A DNA stretch of 64,000 nucleotides from Taeniopygia guttata (lineage: Eukaryota; Chordata; Aves; Passeriformes; Estrildidae), in assembly GCF_048771995.1 (NCBI RefSeq), contig NC_133024.1, forward strand, positions 4,531,001 to 4,595,000, read 5' to 3'. How positions within the stretch are numbered: position 1 is the stretch's first letter; the number at the start of each line of letters is the position of its first letter. This document shows positions 11,801-25,200 of this stretch, in pieces. The notes below the pieces were generated by a model. It was not told the origin of the DNA, ran no database searches, and saw only the letters and a program-made list of their open reading frames with translations. A program made the position numbers and the translations under genes.

Positions 11801-14800
11801 ATGGGTGAATCATCTTTCAGAGGCATGGTGAAGGCACAGAAACCCTTCTCCCTGAGTGGAGCAGTAAGAAAATGTGAAGAGAAGCCATTTCTGTGGCTTG
11901 GAGAGGTGCAGGATCCTGCTAAACTGACAGCATCACATTGTGCCTGAATTGCAAGACATCAGATGGTGTCCATCCCGGAAAACAGGGATGCTCATGCCGC
12001 GGGGTCTGAGATGTGTGGTGTGAGTAACAGCTGCAGGAACAGCCAAGTGGTCACTGTTCATCAAAAACACCCAAAAAGCAAGTGGTTGAAAGTCAATGTC
12101 CCAGTTTCTAGGATCAGGACCTCCAAACATTTTCTCATCACAGCTGAAACCCACACCCAACTCCTCAGCTCTCTGGCAGGTGACACACTGGGGGGCCCTA
12201 TCTTCTTACAAAGGTACTCAGATATTTCTCTAGCTCCACTGCAGACAGGTCTGAATGACTTGCCTAAAGTGAAAGGAGTGAAAAAAACCCCATGGAACAG
12301 ATGTATGTACCTAATATAGATAACAAGACTGCACCAGTTCATCATGTCACTGCCTGTAGACAGGGAACAGCTCCAGATCAGTCACCCTTCACCAATCTCA
12401 GAACAAACCCACTAGAATATCACAATGCATAAGGAATTGTCATTACCAATATAAAACAGCCACACAGCATCTTCAATGCACACGTGGATGGGGCACAGCT
12501 CCCAGCAATGTACACAGAGGTGAGGAAATTCCTGACTCCTCTCCTAAGGAGGGTTGGAGGAAGGTGAGGGATGGGACAAGGCCACACTGGGCCACGGCCT
12601 GCTGGTTCTGCATCCATGGGAGAACCTTTGACCCACAGCTCCTTTGATCTGCACAGAAAGGTAGAGAAGGAAAAGGAGAGCCAAGGCTCAGGGAGGAGTC
12701 ACTTGACATTGGTCATTCCCAGAAGAAAGGTGTTGAGAAGCAAAGGTGAAGAAATGCAAAGAGATCCAGACCTGAAGAGGAAAGCAGAAGAAGAAAGGGT
12801 GTGCAGGAAGTAAAAGTTGCTAAAAGAAAATGAAGATGAGTAGATGATGTGGGGAGGAGTCAAGAGGAATTTGGAGGCTAAAGCCCTCAATGAAACAGGA
12901 AGACAAAGCTCAACACGTCCTGACATGCCCTGTCAGAAACCCATGCCCTGGGCAGATCCCACAGTTCTGACCCTCTGCTCCTCTCAGGTGAGACCCCACA
13001 TGCAGTGCTGCCTCCATCTCTGGGCCACTCAAAGTCAGAAGGATGTGAAGCTGCTGGAGTGAGTCCAAATGATGCTCTGAGGGTTGGAGACTTCTGTCCA
13101 ATTAAAACATGGGCATTGCTGCTACTGTGAAAGCCTTTATGGAGCCTTGCACAGGCTTGAACTGGATTCTGAGAAAGGAATCCCCGTGAGTGCACTGAGG
13201 TGCTCCTCCCCACTACCTGAGCCATGCAGGAAACTTTGGAAGCCCTAAAATCACAGAGCCACAGAACTATTTAGGTTGGAAAACCCCTTTGAGATCACTG
13301 AGTCCAACTGTTCCTCCAGCACTACCAAGGCCACCATCAAACTTTGTCCCCAGGTACCACTTCCATATGACTTTTAAATCCCTCCAGGGATGGTGACCCC
13401 ACCACTGCACTGGGCAGTCTCTTCCAGGGCTTGACAATATTTTCAAGCTTCGAATTTTCCCTAATAGTCAACCTCAAGCTGCCATGGCACATTTTGAGGC
13501 TGTTTCCTTTTTTCTCTGTCCCTTGTTACATGGAAGAAGAGAGTGACCTCCATCTAGCTCCACCCACCTGTCAGGGAGGTTTACAGAGTGAGAAGGTCAC
13601 TCCTGAGCCCCTCTTTCTCCAGGCTGAGGCCCCCAGCTCCCTCAGCCACTCCTCATCAGAGGTATGTTCATGCTTCAGCCCCTCCTTCAGAATTGCTGCC
13701 CAGGGGTTGTGCCAATACAGTTGAATGGTTGCAGAAGCAGGTTTCAGTGTTTCTTAGAACTACTCAAACTTATCCCACTGGGACTCAGACTTTCCATGCT
13801 GCTCTGTGCCTTAGTTTCCCCTACCACACAAGTAGTTCTCTGCCTCAGAGGAGGCTAAGATGACTTGATATTCCACTGTCACTTTATTTCTGTGGAAATG
13901 ATAAAAACCGGAGTAGCTGATAACCAGATATAGAAAAGGTCACTAGTCTACAGAATACAGACATACAGCTAAAGTCCTACCTGCTTTGGGGTTTCATTTA
14001 TGATAGCTTTATTCTTTATATTAACAAATACACAAATCCCACAAAGCTCTGAGTATGCATTTAATTAAAACTTAAATACTAAAAATATGACAGTGCTATG
14101 GTAATTCCTGCAGCAATGGGAATTACAGCATAAAACCTTCCTTTGCTGTTACAACATGTAACAGCACATGTATCATCATGGAGCCAAAGAATTTGGATGT
14201 TGACTTTGTCTCATGTTAAAAAGAAACCCTAAATAATTGTCTTCACTAGATCCACTATTTTATCTTCCCTCCTAGGCAGACACCAATCTCCTCCTGGAGA
14301 CCTCTCCAAGGGAATATTGCAGAATGCTTCTTAATGCCTTCCCACACTTCCCACATTTTGGATACAAGACATTTCTAAGAGGAAGAAGATGATAATTGCT
14401 TTGCTGTAAAAAGAAAAGATGGACCCCAAACTTGCCTTCCAGCACACTGGATTTCATCTTGTAGCTGATGGCAACTGACAGAAATCATTAAAGCAGTGCC
14501 TCTAGAATTAAATTAAACAGATGGACTGGGGCTGTCTAATTGGAAGAGTGAGGGCTGTGGAAATCGGGAAACATGACAAAGCTAAAGGACAGGTCACTGA
14601 AATCTCCAGCGCACAGTGGAGACTGAAAACATCGTTCTCTGAAAAACACCTTTAGAAAGGTGTTGAGGATAAAGGTTTCCTTTTTATTAGATGAAAACAA
14701 TCATCTCAGTTCCCAGCACCCCAGCCCTTCAAAACCTTGCCGAGGAACCTGTGGAGGTATCAGCCATAAAAAAGGAAGTGGTGAGAGAACCAGTAAGTTA

Positions 14801-17800
14801 CACATTGGAATGACCTTGATCTTTTTGCAGGCAAATAGTATTTGTAGGTCCTGTTCAGCTGGCTGCACCTCAGCCATCTCTGAGCCAGGGACAGCCCAGC
14901 TCACCTCTCCAGAGGCTGCTGGCCTGAGAGGCGTAGGACCAAAAGTCGTAACAACTTCAAATCCGTCACATCAGGTGGATTGCACAGGCAATTGGACAAG
15001 GGAGATGTCTTCACACTGCCAGAGGACAGGGTTAGACACAGGGAAGCAATTCTACCTTGGGAGAGTGGTGAGGCTCAGGCACAGGTTGACCAGAGAAGCT
15101 GTGGTAGCCCCATCCCTGAAAGCATTCAAGACCAGGCTGGACTGGGCTTGGAGCAACCTGGTCTAGTGGAAGGTGCTCCTGCTCACAGCAGAAGGGTGGA
15201 AGTGGATGATCATCAAGGTCCCTTCCAACCTGTGATTCTGATTCTAAGATCAGTTGCTGTGCCTGAAGAAAGCAGATTTGGAGCATAATCTTTTATAGAG
15301 GGACCACACTCTATAAACAAAACCATCCTGCATCCTTGTGCCTCTGACTCTTCCCTTCCCCATTACACCCCAGCCACAACATCTAGTTTCAGTTACACAG
15401 TCCACCCTGTGAACTAGGTCCATTAGAAAACCATCTGTAAGGAATTTCAAGCTCTCTGTGGGTCATGTTCCAGCTCAATGCATTTCCCACTCTGCACTGT
15501 GGACATTACAAGTCTAGAAACAGGACCAAGGGCCAAAACCTTGTCTGGCACAATGACAGAGCTGTTACATACGGAGTAAGTCTGGCTTGCCTCCAGAAAG
15601 GATAGAATCAGAATCACAAAGGTGGGAAAAGACCTTTAAGTTCACCAAGTCCAACAGTATCTAATTACTCTTCTGCTATCTGGAGAAAAGTTATACTGAG
15701 CTTCAGGTATTCAAGGTCTTCTTAATTATCACTTTAAGTCAGTATTCATCTAAAATGTGGGAAAAATAAACAGAATTTGCCCAACACCGCCAAACCCTTT
15801 TTCTTTTGGCCAGGTACACAACAAAGACAGACGTGGTGATGACTGTGCCCTTTCAGAAGGGACCAGTCTGGAGTCCACACACTTTTTACTGTCAAGATGT
15901 TTTCATTAGCATTTCCACTTGATTTTAGGCCTGATTTTAGGTAATTATTGTCCCATGAACAGCCTTTCTCCCTGTCTCCCCTTAGACTTTGCAACTCGGG
16001 AAGTCCCGTTCTGCTTCACCAGTCACTCGGAATGGTCAACAGTCGTCACACTCTGCTGCTGACCATTGTCCACTGGGAAAGGTGGGAGGCTCCCAAGTCC
16101 ATCCCTTCATGGACAGGCAAATAACAGAGCCTGTTGCTGCTCGGACATCAAAGTTAAACAAATATTCACAAGCCCCCACCTCTGGGCCTGTTTTAAGGAG
16201 CTCCCTGAGGAGGTCACGACTTTCAGCTTGTCATAGCACACATCAAAGTTTGCACCACACACGAACTCAGCACATGGATTGGGATAGTGTCACCCGAGAG
16301 CGGATATTCAGCCTTTGTGCACTGCTTTAATCCTGTGTTTTCCCAAGTAATTAAGCTTTTTTGCTTATGAACTTGTGACTAAGTAAAGCATCCCTGAGAG
16401 GTTGTAACATCAAAGCTCATTCTCCCGTCTGTCCCACATTTTCCGAAATTGGATTTCTTTTTCTCCTTTTTTTCCTTAAATAAAAAAAGCTAATTGAATT
16501 TAGTTGTAGACTGAATATATTTAGGAGTGTCTTTAAAAGGTTACAAGAAGCCAGAGTGATCATCATGGGAACTGTGGAGCAAGGGCACAGCATTCAGCCC
16601 CAGTGACAGCCTCACCACTGAAAAGGGATGGGACAGCTCTTACAGGAGTGACTTTGGCTGGTGGCGTACCCACCACAATGACATCCCACAGGTATGGGCT
16701 CATCCATGGCCAAAACCTGAGAGCTGCTGTGGATGGCACCATCAATTCAGCTGTCACATCTGTGGGACTGAGGAGCAGCCTGCCCTGATCTGTCACACCA
16801 CATACTGGGCATAAGGAGAGTGACAGCTCCCTTGGGTTAAGCTTCACAACACATCCCAAACTTTATGGAAATCCTCTACAGAGCTTAGTGTGCCTTTAGG
16901 AAAAGGTTGAAGTGAGTCATCACGATGTGAGATGCACATACCTGGAGTTCCTGCTGATGGCTGCCACCATGAGAGCCGTCCAGCCAAGCTTGTGCCTTGT
17001 GTTCACATCTGCACCTTCTTCCAACAACCTGGAAAGAGGAGAGATATGGTCAGGAAATAGATATAAAGAGAGCACCTCAAGCATCCTGGAGCTAATGAGG
17101 GAAAGTGGAATGTTTTACTGTGCAGGCACCTGCTCCAGCACAGCCCAGAAGACCCGACATGAAGTTGATTCAATACCGTTCTCAAAGGTGACCCAACTTA
17201 AACAAACATACAGGTGATGGCAGTCTCACTCATTTCAAAGGGTGCAATGCCAACATCTTGCTTTCTGTATTGTTCATTGGTTTATTTATTTATTCTGTTC
17301 AGTCTAATTTCTGAAGGACCAATCAGTACCTGACAAACCCAAATTCCAATGACATTTGAATCTTTTGGCTGCAAAGCACTATTAGGCAGCTCAGTGAACC
17401 TCCAAAGCCCATGCCACCTGCAGATACTTCGCAGTTTTCTTGTACAGCATAAGAACAAATAGGACAACACCCAAAAATACTAGGAACCAAACCATCCTCA
17501 TGTCTCCAAAATTTTCTTAGCTTTTGCAAGATAATGGCAAGGGACAGGTTTTTGCAGCAGGTACTTTAGCTCAACCTAAAACATGTGCTGAGCCCAGACA
17601 GTATGAAATGATAGTTCTCCCTGCACACCACAAGGAAGAAAGGAAGTTTAGAATTGAGACACAAATTTTACAGTGCTCAAGTTAAATGAGATAAACTCTA
17701 AACCCTGCATGTTCAAGTCATAGAATCACAGAAGGGTTTGTGCTAGAAGGGACCTTGAAGACCATCTTGTTCCATCACTTCTGCCATAGCCATGGACACC

Positions 17801-20800
17801 TTCTACTATACCAGGTTGCTCCGAGACCTGTCCAGCCTGGCCTTGGACACTTCCAGGGAGGGGGCTGCCACAGCTCCTCTGGGCAACCTGTGCCAGGGCC
17901 TCACCACCCTCTCAAGGAAGAACTTCTTCACCATATCTAATCTGGATCTCCCCTCTGTGAGTTTGAAGGCCACTTCCTGCCACTTTCTGCCTGTGTAAAA
18001 GATCCCTTTACACAACCAAATCCACGATTACGAACCCATTTTTCTTGCAGGAGCAATGTGCTGCCTGTACCAAGACAGGGAAGCCATGGGTCAGGCTTTA
18101 GAAAGCAGAATGGACAATGCATGAGTCAGCAGTTCTCTCCCCTTGGTTTATCCTTCTCCCTTTTCACAAATTAAGGCTTTTCCATCTTCCTTTCTGGTGA
18201 GGCTGTCCCTGCACAGTGCATCCTCCACACAGGTATAACAGGGAAGAGCTGTCATTAAACTCCCTGCTGGGAGAGACACAAGTGAACACAGCAGCCATGT
18301 TCCACCTGTGCAAGCATCACTTGAAGTCTTAAAATTCTGCCCAAGGAAGTGGTCAGGTGTGACTGCTTGCATGCACTGAACAAGTCAGATCACTTCTTTA
18401 AGGACACAGAGAGGTACACATCTGAACTCAGACAGTCATTCCAAATTCCTCACTCTTGGTCTGCTCTGGTGGCAATGCTCTCACTGGTTAAGAGTGCTAG
18501 GACAGAATGAGTGAAAAGGAGGCAAATGAACCATATTTCTCTTCCTACAGTTGGAAAAAAAAACCCCAGGAAAGCAGGAATGCTGGTCCAGGGAACACTC
18601 ATAGATATACCCAGGGTGTCTTGCCAACATTCCTCCACCTCATTGGAAACTTTCACAGTAGCTTCACTAGAAACTTACCCAAGGAACAAATACACTCATA
18701 TACTGGGACACCTGGTGTGTTCAACCTGAATAAGAGAAGGCTCCAGGAAGAACTTAGACCCCCTGCCAGTGCCTAAAGGGGCTCCAAAAGACCTGGAGAG
18801 GACTTTGGACAAAGGCCTGAAGTGACAGGACAAGAGGGAATGGCTTCCCATTGATAGAGGGCAGGGTTAGATGGGATATCAGGAAGAAATTCTTGGATGT
18901 GAGGGTGATGAGGCCCTGGCACAGGCTGCCCAAAGAAGCTGTGGCTGACTTATCCCTGGGAGTGTCCAATACCAGGCTGGACAGGGCTCCTGGCACCCTG
19001 GTCTAGTGGAAGATGTCCCTGCCCATGACAGAAGAGTTGGAACTAGATAGTCTTGAAGCTTCCTCCCAACCAACCCTTCAGTGGTATAATATATGGTATG
19101 ATAATCCTAAAGTTATTCCCAAACAGCAATTTCTGAACTTTGGCTGATATCTTGAACACAGCTGAACGCAGTTCACCCCACTGACTAGACAAACCAGCCA
19201 GATAAACATCATCTGAATAAAAAGCCTGCATTCCTCTCCAGTTGAACTTATTTGACAGAGACTAGGGATTGAGAGCCAACAGGCAGATGGCTACAGGCAG
19301 ATGGCTTCAGCCAAGCTCTACACAGAAGCATGTTGGTGAACTCTTCTGACTCGAGTAGTGTTATGATACACAGGTAACAGGTCTGGGTGGACAATTTGAC
19401 CACCCTTTTTTGGCAGAATGAGTGGCCAGCACTAGTGTTGTGGTTCTGGATGCTCTGAACTGTTCATTATGCACTTGGACAGAAACTTAATAGCTGAAAT
19501 AGTAGAATCATAACTGGCAGTCTTAATTTGTAGCTCCCAACTGTGATTCAGGAGGCTGTGATCACTGTAAATGATCATAGCACCAACAGAAGCTTTATGC
19601 TCTCTTTACCAGGGTTACAATTTAAAGTTCAGTGGTAATGAACTATCTGTCAGGTCAACAAAAGGACCTTGATCCAAAGAAGTCTAATACTTGAAGAACA
19701 AATTTTCACACAGAATCCACTCCATACATAATTTTTATTTCCTTTTTCTGTGTGGTTTAATACCTGAAGAACCACCCAGCAGGGTGATGGAGAGCAGGGA
19801 TGGTTCACCTACAGCTTTATGGGGGTTTGGATCTACACAGCCCTGCATTATGGCTAACACTGGTCAAGCTGCAGCTCCTGCATCATCCAGTAGCCCAGTA
19901 AACTCATCTGGAGAGCTGCACAAGAGCAGCCTTGGCCCCCCACAGGGTATGGCATAGAATTATGGAATCATTTGGGTTGGAAAAGTCCCTCTGAGACCAT
20001 TGAGTCCAACCATTTCCCAATACTGTCAAGCTCACCACTAACCCACGTCCCCAAGTGCTGCATCCACACATCTATTAAATCCCTCCAGGGATGGGGATTC
20101 CACCACTGCCCTGGGCAGCCTGTGCCAGGGCTGGACAACACTTTCTATGAAGAATTTGTGAAATATCCTTATGCTTTCTCCTTCTGCCAGCACCACATCC
20201 TTGCAAGTGAATGCCAAGAGTGTGCTGCCAGTTCTGCTGCCTAAAGAGCACTCTCAGACAACAGAATGCTGAAAGGAGAAATATCCCTGTGCAGCCACAA
20301 AGCTTTCTGTCCTGGTGAGGCCCAGACACACAGGGGATAGCAGATTGCTATCTGCACAGATCAGCTCCCTTTGCAGCTCCACTTACAGAGGTGTTTGCAC
20401 TCACAACAGAGATAAGGTAGCCTGACTCAGACCTATGGCCACTGCTGGTCACACCATCATCTGCTCCAGCTGGAGGGACACTGCCTGCAGCAGAAATCCA
20501 CACCACAGCTCCATCTGTGCCACCATGTGTGCCGTGTCCTCTGTGCAGGCACAGGGAGTTGCTCCCTCAGTTGGAAAACTACTCGCTTGCTGCCACTGCA
20601 GGAACAAACTTCACACTCAGCTCTCCCAGACCCTAAGGAGCCATTCCCACCAGCACCAGACCTCAGATGCTGGTCAGGATGCTGCAATGGCAGATCTTAA
20701 TGTCTCCCCCTGACTCACCCTAACTGCTTCCAAAAATCCTTTTCCAGACATTGTGATGCCCAATCCCCTTCCACTTGTCTCTCAGAGTGGTGTGGACCAA

Positions 20801-22266
20801 CATGTCCAAGTTATTTCTGAATTTCATTGTATTTACTTGGCCATTTGAAAGTCATTTGAAAGCAGTAACATTCATATCACCCTCTTTCTACAGTGTGCCA
20901 CTGTGACAGCCTAATAGCCACAGAATATATAGGAAATAAAGGCATCTTGATGACAAGGGAGAGGGATCCTGAAAAAAGAACCCATAAGGGGCAAGGTAAC
21001 CCCAACACCAAAACTGCAGGTAGGAAGGCATCAGCTATGCCAGGATTGAGGCACACAACCCCTTCAGGCTGGGAACTTTTGACTGGCAATAAAAGCCTTA
21101 AAGCCCAACACCAACCACTGATTAATATCCTGAGTAGAGTTTAATTGATGCAATTTTGCAAAGTATCAGGCCCATTTGCACTTGACCATGGACTTTATAT
21201 TATTCTACATTAAAGGGGCAGAGAGAGTGTCCTGGTCACCTTCTGCCAGCCACTGGGTTGCTCTGCTGCAAAGAGTCAGTCTTAATTTCACCTGTCATGA
21301 GTTTTAACATTTCATGAGAGCGTCTGGACTAGAAATGACCTTGAAGACCATCCAGTTCCAACCCCACTGTCACAGCTAGGGACATCTTCCCCTAGTCCTG
21401 CTCCAAGCCCCAACCAACCTGTTCTTGAACACTTCCAGGGATGGGGTAGCCATGTGAATGGATATTTCTTCCCAATATACAATCTAACCCTGCATTATGT
21501 CAGTGTGAAGTCAGCCCCTTCTCCTGTTATGTTTGTTTTCTCATAAATGGGACCTGCAGTGTAACTCTTCAGTATCTCCTTTTGAGATAAAGGACAGGAG
21601 ATCAGCCCTTATTTAAAATAAAAAGATGATGTTTTAAACTAAAAGATGAGAGATTTACATTAGATATTGGGAAGAAGTTCTTCCCTGTGAAGTTGGTGAG
21701 GCCCTGGCATAGGTAGCCCAAAAAAGCTGTGGCTGCCCCATCCCTGGAAGTGTCCACAGCCAGGTTGGACGGGGCTTTGAGCAACCTGGTCTAGTGGGAG
21801 GTGTCCTTGTCCATGGCAAAGGGGTTGGGACTAGGTGATCCTTAAGGTCCCTTCCAACCAAAGCTATTTGATCATCCTGTGATTTTAGAATTCTCAAAGC
21901 ACTTTGGAGCCACTGAAAAATATCTATGAGTACTGAAAGGCTTTTTTCTCTACAGACACACTGGAAAGATATACTGAATAATGAATTATCTTCATTCTTT
22001 AAAAAATAATAATGAAAAAGATCCTAGTCCGGCAGTCAAACCTGTTTAATCATTGTGCATCCAACAGGAAGGATGCTGGAGCCTCTCCTGTGGGATTAGG
22101 TTACAGGCTTGGAGCAAAGGTATTAGGATCAGTCAAGTAGTTTTCCGTTCAGGAATCTAGATCATCATAAGCATCTGGAATGCCACATCACTGAGCCCAG
22201 TGAGGGAATTACTTGTATCATATCATCTACCATAATATGCATTGACATTTCATTTAGGAGCTGGAT

Positions 22267-22298
<32 letters not shown>

Positions 22299-25200
22299 GT
22301 TAAATCATTGCAAGATGCTCAGCAACTTAACAGATTTTCAGACAACTGAACTTTATGTTCAGGGTCTTCAGGCCCACCATTTATTTTTTCTCCGCCTGAT
22401 TTAATGATATGACAATCGATAAAGCCAAGACCACTGCTCAGATCCCAGACAGCCAAATGTATTTACCAGCAGGAGTATTTTATTTTAATTAAATAAAATC
22501 CCCTGATCAATGTTTAGGATGTTTATCCACATTTTAACCAAGTAAGATCCAAGACACTCCCCTCCTAAGGAGTTTCTCACATGGATACAGCTCTATTAGC
22601 ACCATTTCCAGCGTTTTTCAAATGACAAACTGTCCTTTGACTGCCGTGGTGCCACCAAGATGTCCCTTCCCCTGGCAGGAGTTGGACTGGACGACCTTTA
22701 AATGTCTCTTCCAACGTAAACTCTTCTGGGATTCTGTGATTCAAGACCCGGTCAGAAGAAGAATCACATGCCAGAGCTGGCGATGTTTCTGACTGGGGAA
22801 GTACCCATATTTAAGGAATTTCAATAAAACTTTTTTTTTTTTTTTTTTTAATAATGGTTTTAGGGCAGAAAGCTGACAGACAGCAGGGTTAGATTGAATA
22901 TTAGGGAGAATTTTTTCCCTGTGAGGGTGTAAGGCCCTGGCACAGGCTGCCCAGGGAAGCTGTGTCTGCCTCATCCCTGTAAGTGTTCAAGGACAAGCTG
23001 GATGGGGCTTGAAGCAACCTGGTCTAGTGGAAGGTGTCGCTGTCCATGGCAGAGGGTTGGAACTGGGTGAGCTTTAAGGTCATTTCCAACCCAAACCACT
23101 CTGTGATTCCCTGATTCTATGAACATCACTGTCTGCTCTGGAATTTGCTGCAGGAATCTGGGCAGAGCAGCACCTACTGCTTTGTGCACATGCCCTATTT
23201 TACCTCAAGACAGCAGCTCCCAAGGCGTCAGCACTTTGATCCCCGCAGAAGAGATAAAGAGCCCACATCGGCAGCAATGAGCCTTCTCCCCCCCCTGCCC
23301 CCGGACAGATGTGCCTTCTATTCACCCCGTCACTGGGGTTCTGGGTGACTGACTCGCTGACACTGCTGAGCCCAGAGGGCATGTTTGAGTTTGTGCTCAG
23401 TGCCGGGAGCATGCCCAGCACTCCATCCTGACAGGTGGAGGAAGAGGAAGCTGGAAACTTGAACTTTTGCAACAACAATAGCTTCTGTTTCTGTCAGCCT
23501 CTTAGACATTTCCCCCAGCCCTGTCCCAATATGTCACTGTTTAACTGCAGAGTGTGGGACACCCTCAGATGTGCTCACCCTCTTGGGAACTGCCCTCTGC
23601 TTTGCAGAAGAAGGGGGGAAGGAAAACACCCCAACTGAACAATATCTTGGAACATGAAAGCACAATCCCTGCTAGATTTTCCTGCCAGGGAAACGATCTG
23701 CTTCGACAGGAGGACACAGCGAGCTGCTTGAAACCCTTTGATGTGGCTGCTGTATTTTTGTAGAGTGCTCATTGCTGTCTCTCACCCCTGATCATCTTTG
23801 CAGGGCCAGTAACACACCATGATGCTCCATGAAAACATATAGACCAGCACATTGTGGGGAAAGGGAGGGGGAAGGGAAGGGAAGGGAAGGGAAGGGAAGG
23901 GAAGGGAAGGGAAGGGAAGGGAAGGGAAGGGAAGGGAAGGGAAGGGAAGGGAAGGGAAGGGAAGGGAAGGGAAGGGAAGGGAAGGGAAGGGAAGGGAAGG
24001 GAAGGGAAGGGAAGGGAAGGGAAGGGAAGGGAAGGGAAGGGAAGGGAAGGGAAGGGAAGGGAAGGGAAGGGAAGGGAAGGGAAGGGAAGGGAAGGGAAGG
24101 GAAGGGAAGGGAAGGGAAGGGAAGGGAAGGGAAGGGAAGGGAAGGGAAGGGAAGGGAAGGGAAGGGAAGGGGGAACAGCATTTCTCAGCAGCTCTCAAGG
24201 CAGGAAAGCTGCTCCCAGCACATGGAGGATCCTGGAAGAATCCTGGTAACCCTAGCCCTGACAGCACAAACAGGCCATGCAGAGAGGCCAGTGGCCAAGG
24301 AAAAACTCCTGGAAATAAATTTTCAAAATCAAAGGGAAGCTCTTATAAATACAAGTTTCAGGAGGTAAAGCAAACTCCAAGAGGAGAGCAGGTCTGGGGG
24401 CACAGAGGGTGGGCAAAACCACCATGGGTGAAGAACATGGAGTGGGAAAAGTTAAAGAGGTACAACCCAAGCATGAAAAGGCTAATACAGACATGTGAGT
24501 AGCTGTAGCTGCCCCATGCTTGCAAGTGTTCAAAACCAGGTTGGACAGGGCTTGGAGCCACTTGCATTAGTGGAGGATGTCCCTGTCCATGGCAGGGGAG
24601 TGAAACTGGATGAGCTTCAAAGTCCCCTCCAACCCAAATCCTTCAGTGATTTGACAGTTGGCATCACCAGGTTTGGAAGAGAATGTGAAACCTTACATGA
24701 AGTAGCCCAAATTCAGTCACCCCAATGCAACAGTCGAGCTGTGTGCCAGAAAAATACCCTACCAGCCTGGCAGCCTGCTCTGGCAGAGGCCAGCAGCGTA
24801 AGTGGGAAATGAGTGATCATTATTTGCAGAGGAATTTAATACACTAACTTCGGACAATCCATTTCTACTGGAGGTGGCATGTGTTACCTGCTCGACTTAC
24901 TCTGCACAGGTCTGAACTCAAGTGTCAGACTCCCTCACATCCACCAACATTCACAACTTATATGCTGCATAAGCAAGCACTCAACATGTTTTTGACCTGC
25001 TACCTGACACCTTCCAAGGTGTCCCTTAACTCCTGAGCTGTGAGGAAAGTGGAATAATTGCTCCCCTGGTTACACAGGCCACATCCATGCTGGTGGACAG
25101 CTTCTCCTCCAAACCCAGAGCTGCTCAGGAGGCTTTCCTGCACCCAGCCCTGCTGACAAACATCTCCACTAACTGGAATTAACCCTGTGATGGTTCCCAG

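Larger units (their letters stand above)
6268..16941 (-). other. CLPB: CLPB intron 3
   Basis: A 10.7-kb intron rich in CR1, listed separately, and one LTR-like insertion at 8086-8567. Repeat-free stretches with no recognised gene are 6270-6740, 7500-7990, 9510-10220, 10310-10730, 10905-12970, 13705-14980 and 15250-16940. Two of them hold candidate regulatory sequence, at 11090-11290 and 15975-16540. Confidence 0.7.

Noticed and set aside
14660-15166. 168-codon plus-strand frame
   Set aside because: Its last third is translated CR1 tail, so the frame is a chance fusion.
23868-24176. CRISPR array or phage-like tandem structure
   Set aside because: A simple pentamer without spacers in a vertebrate intron.
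23782-24502. Long open frames (KGREG or PFPSL repeats) across the GGGAA microsatellite on both strands
   Set aside because: They arise because the pentamer lacks stop codons; there is no domain, splice context or conservation.
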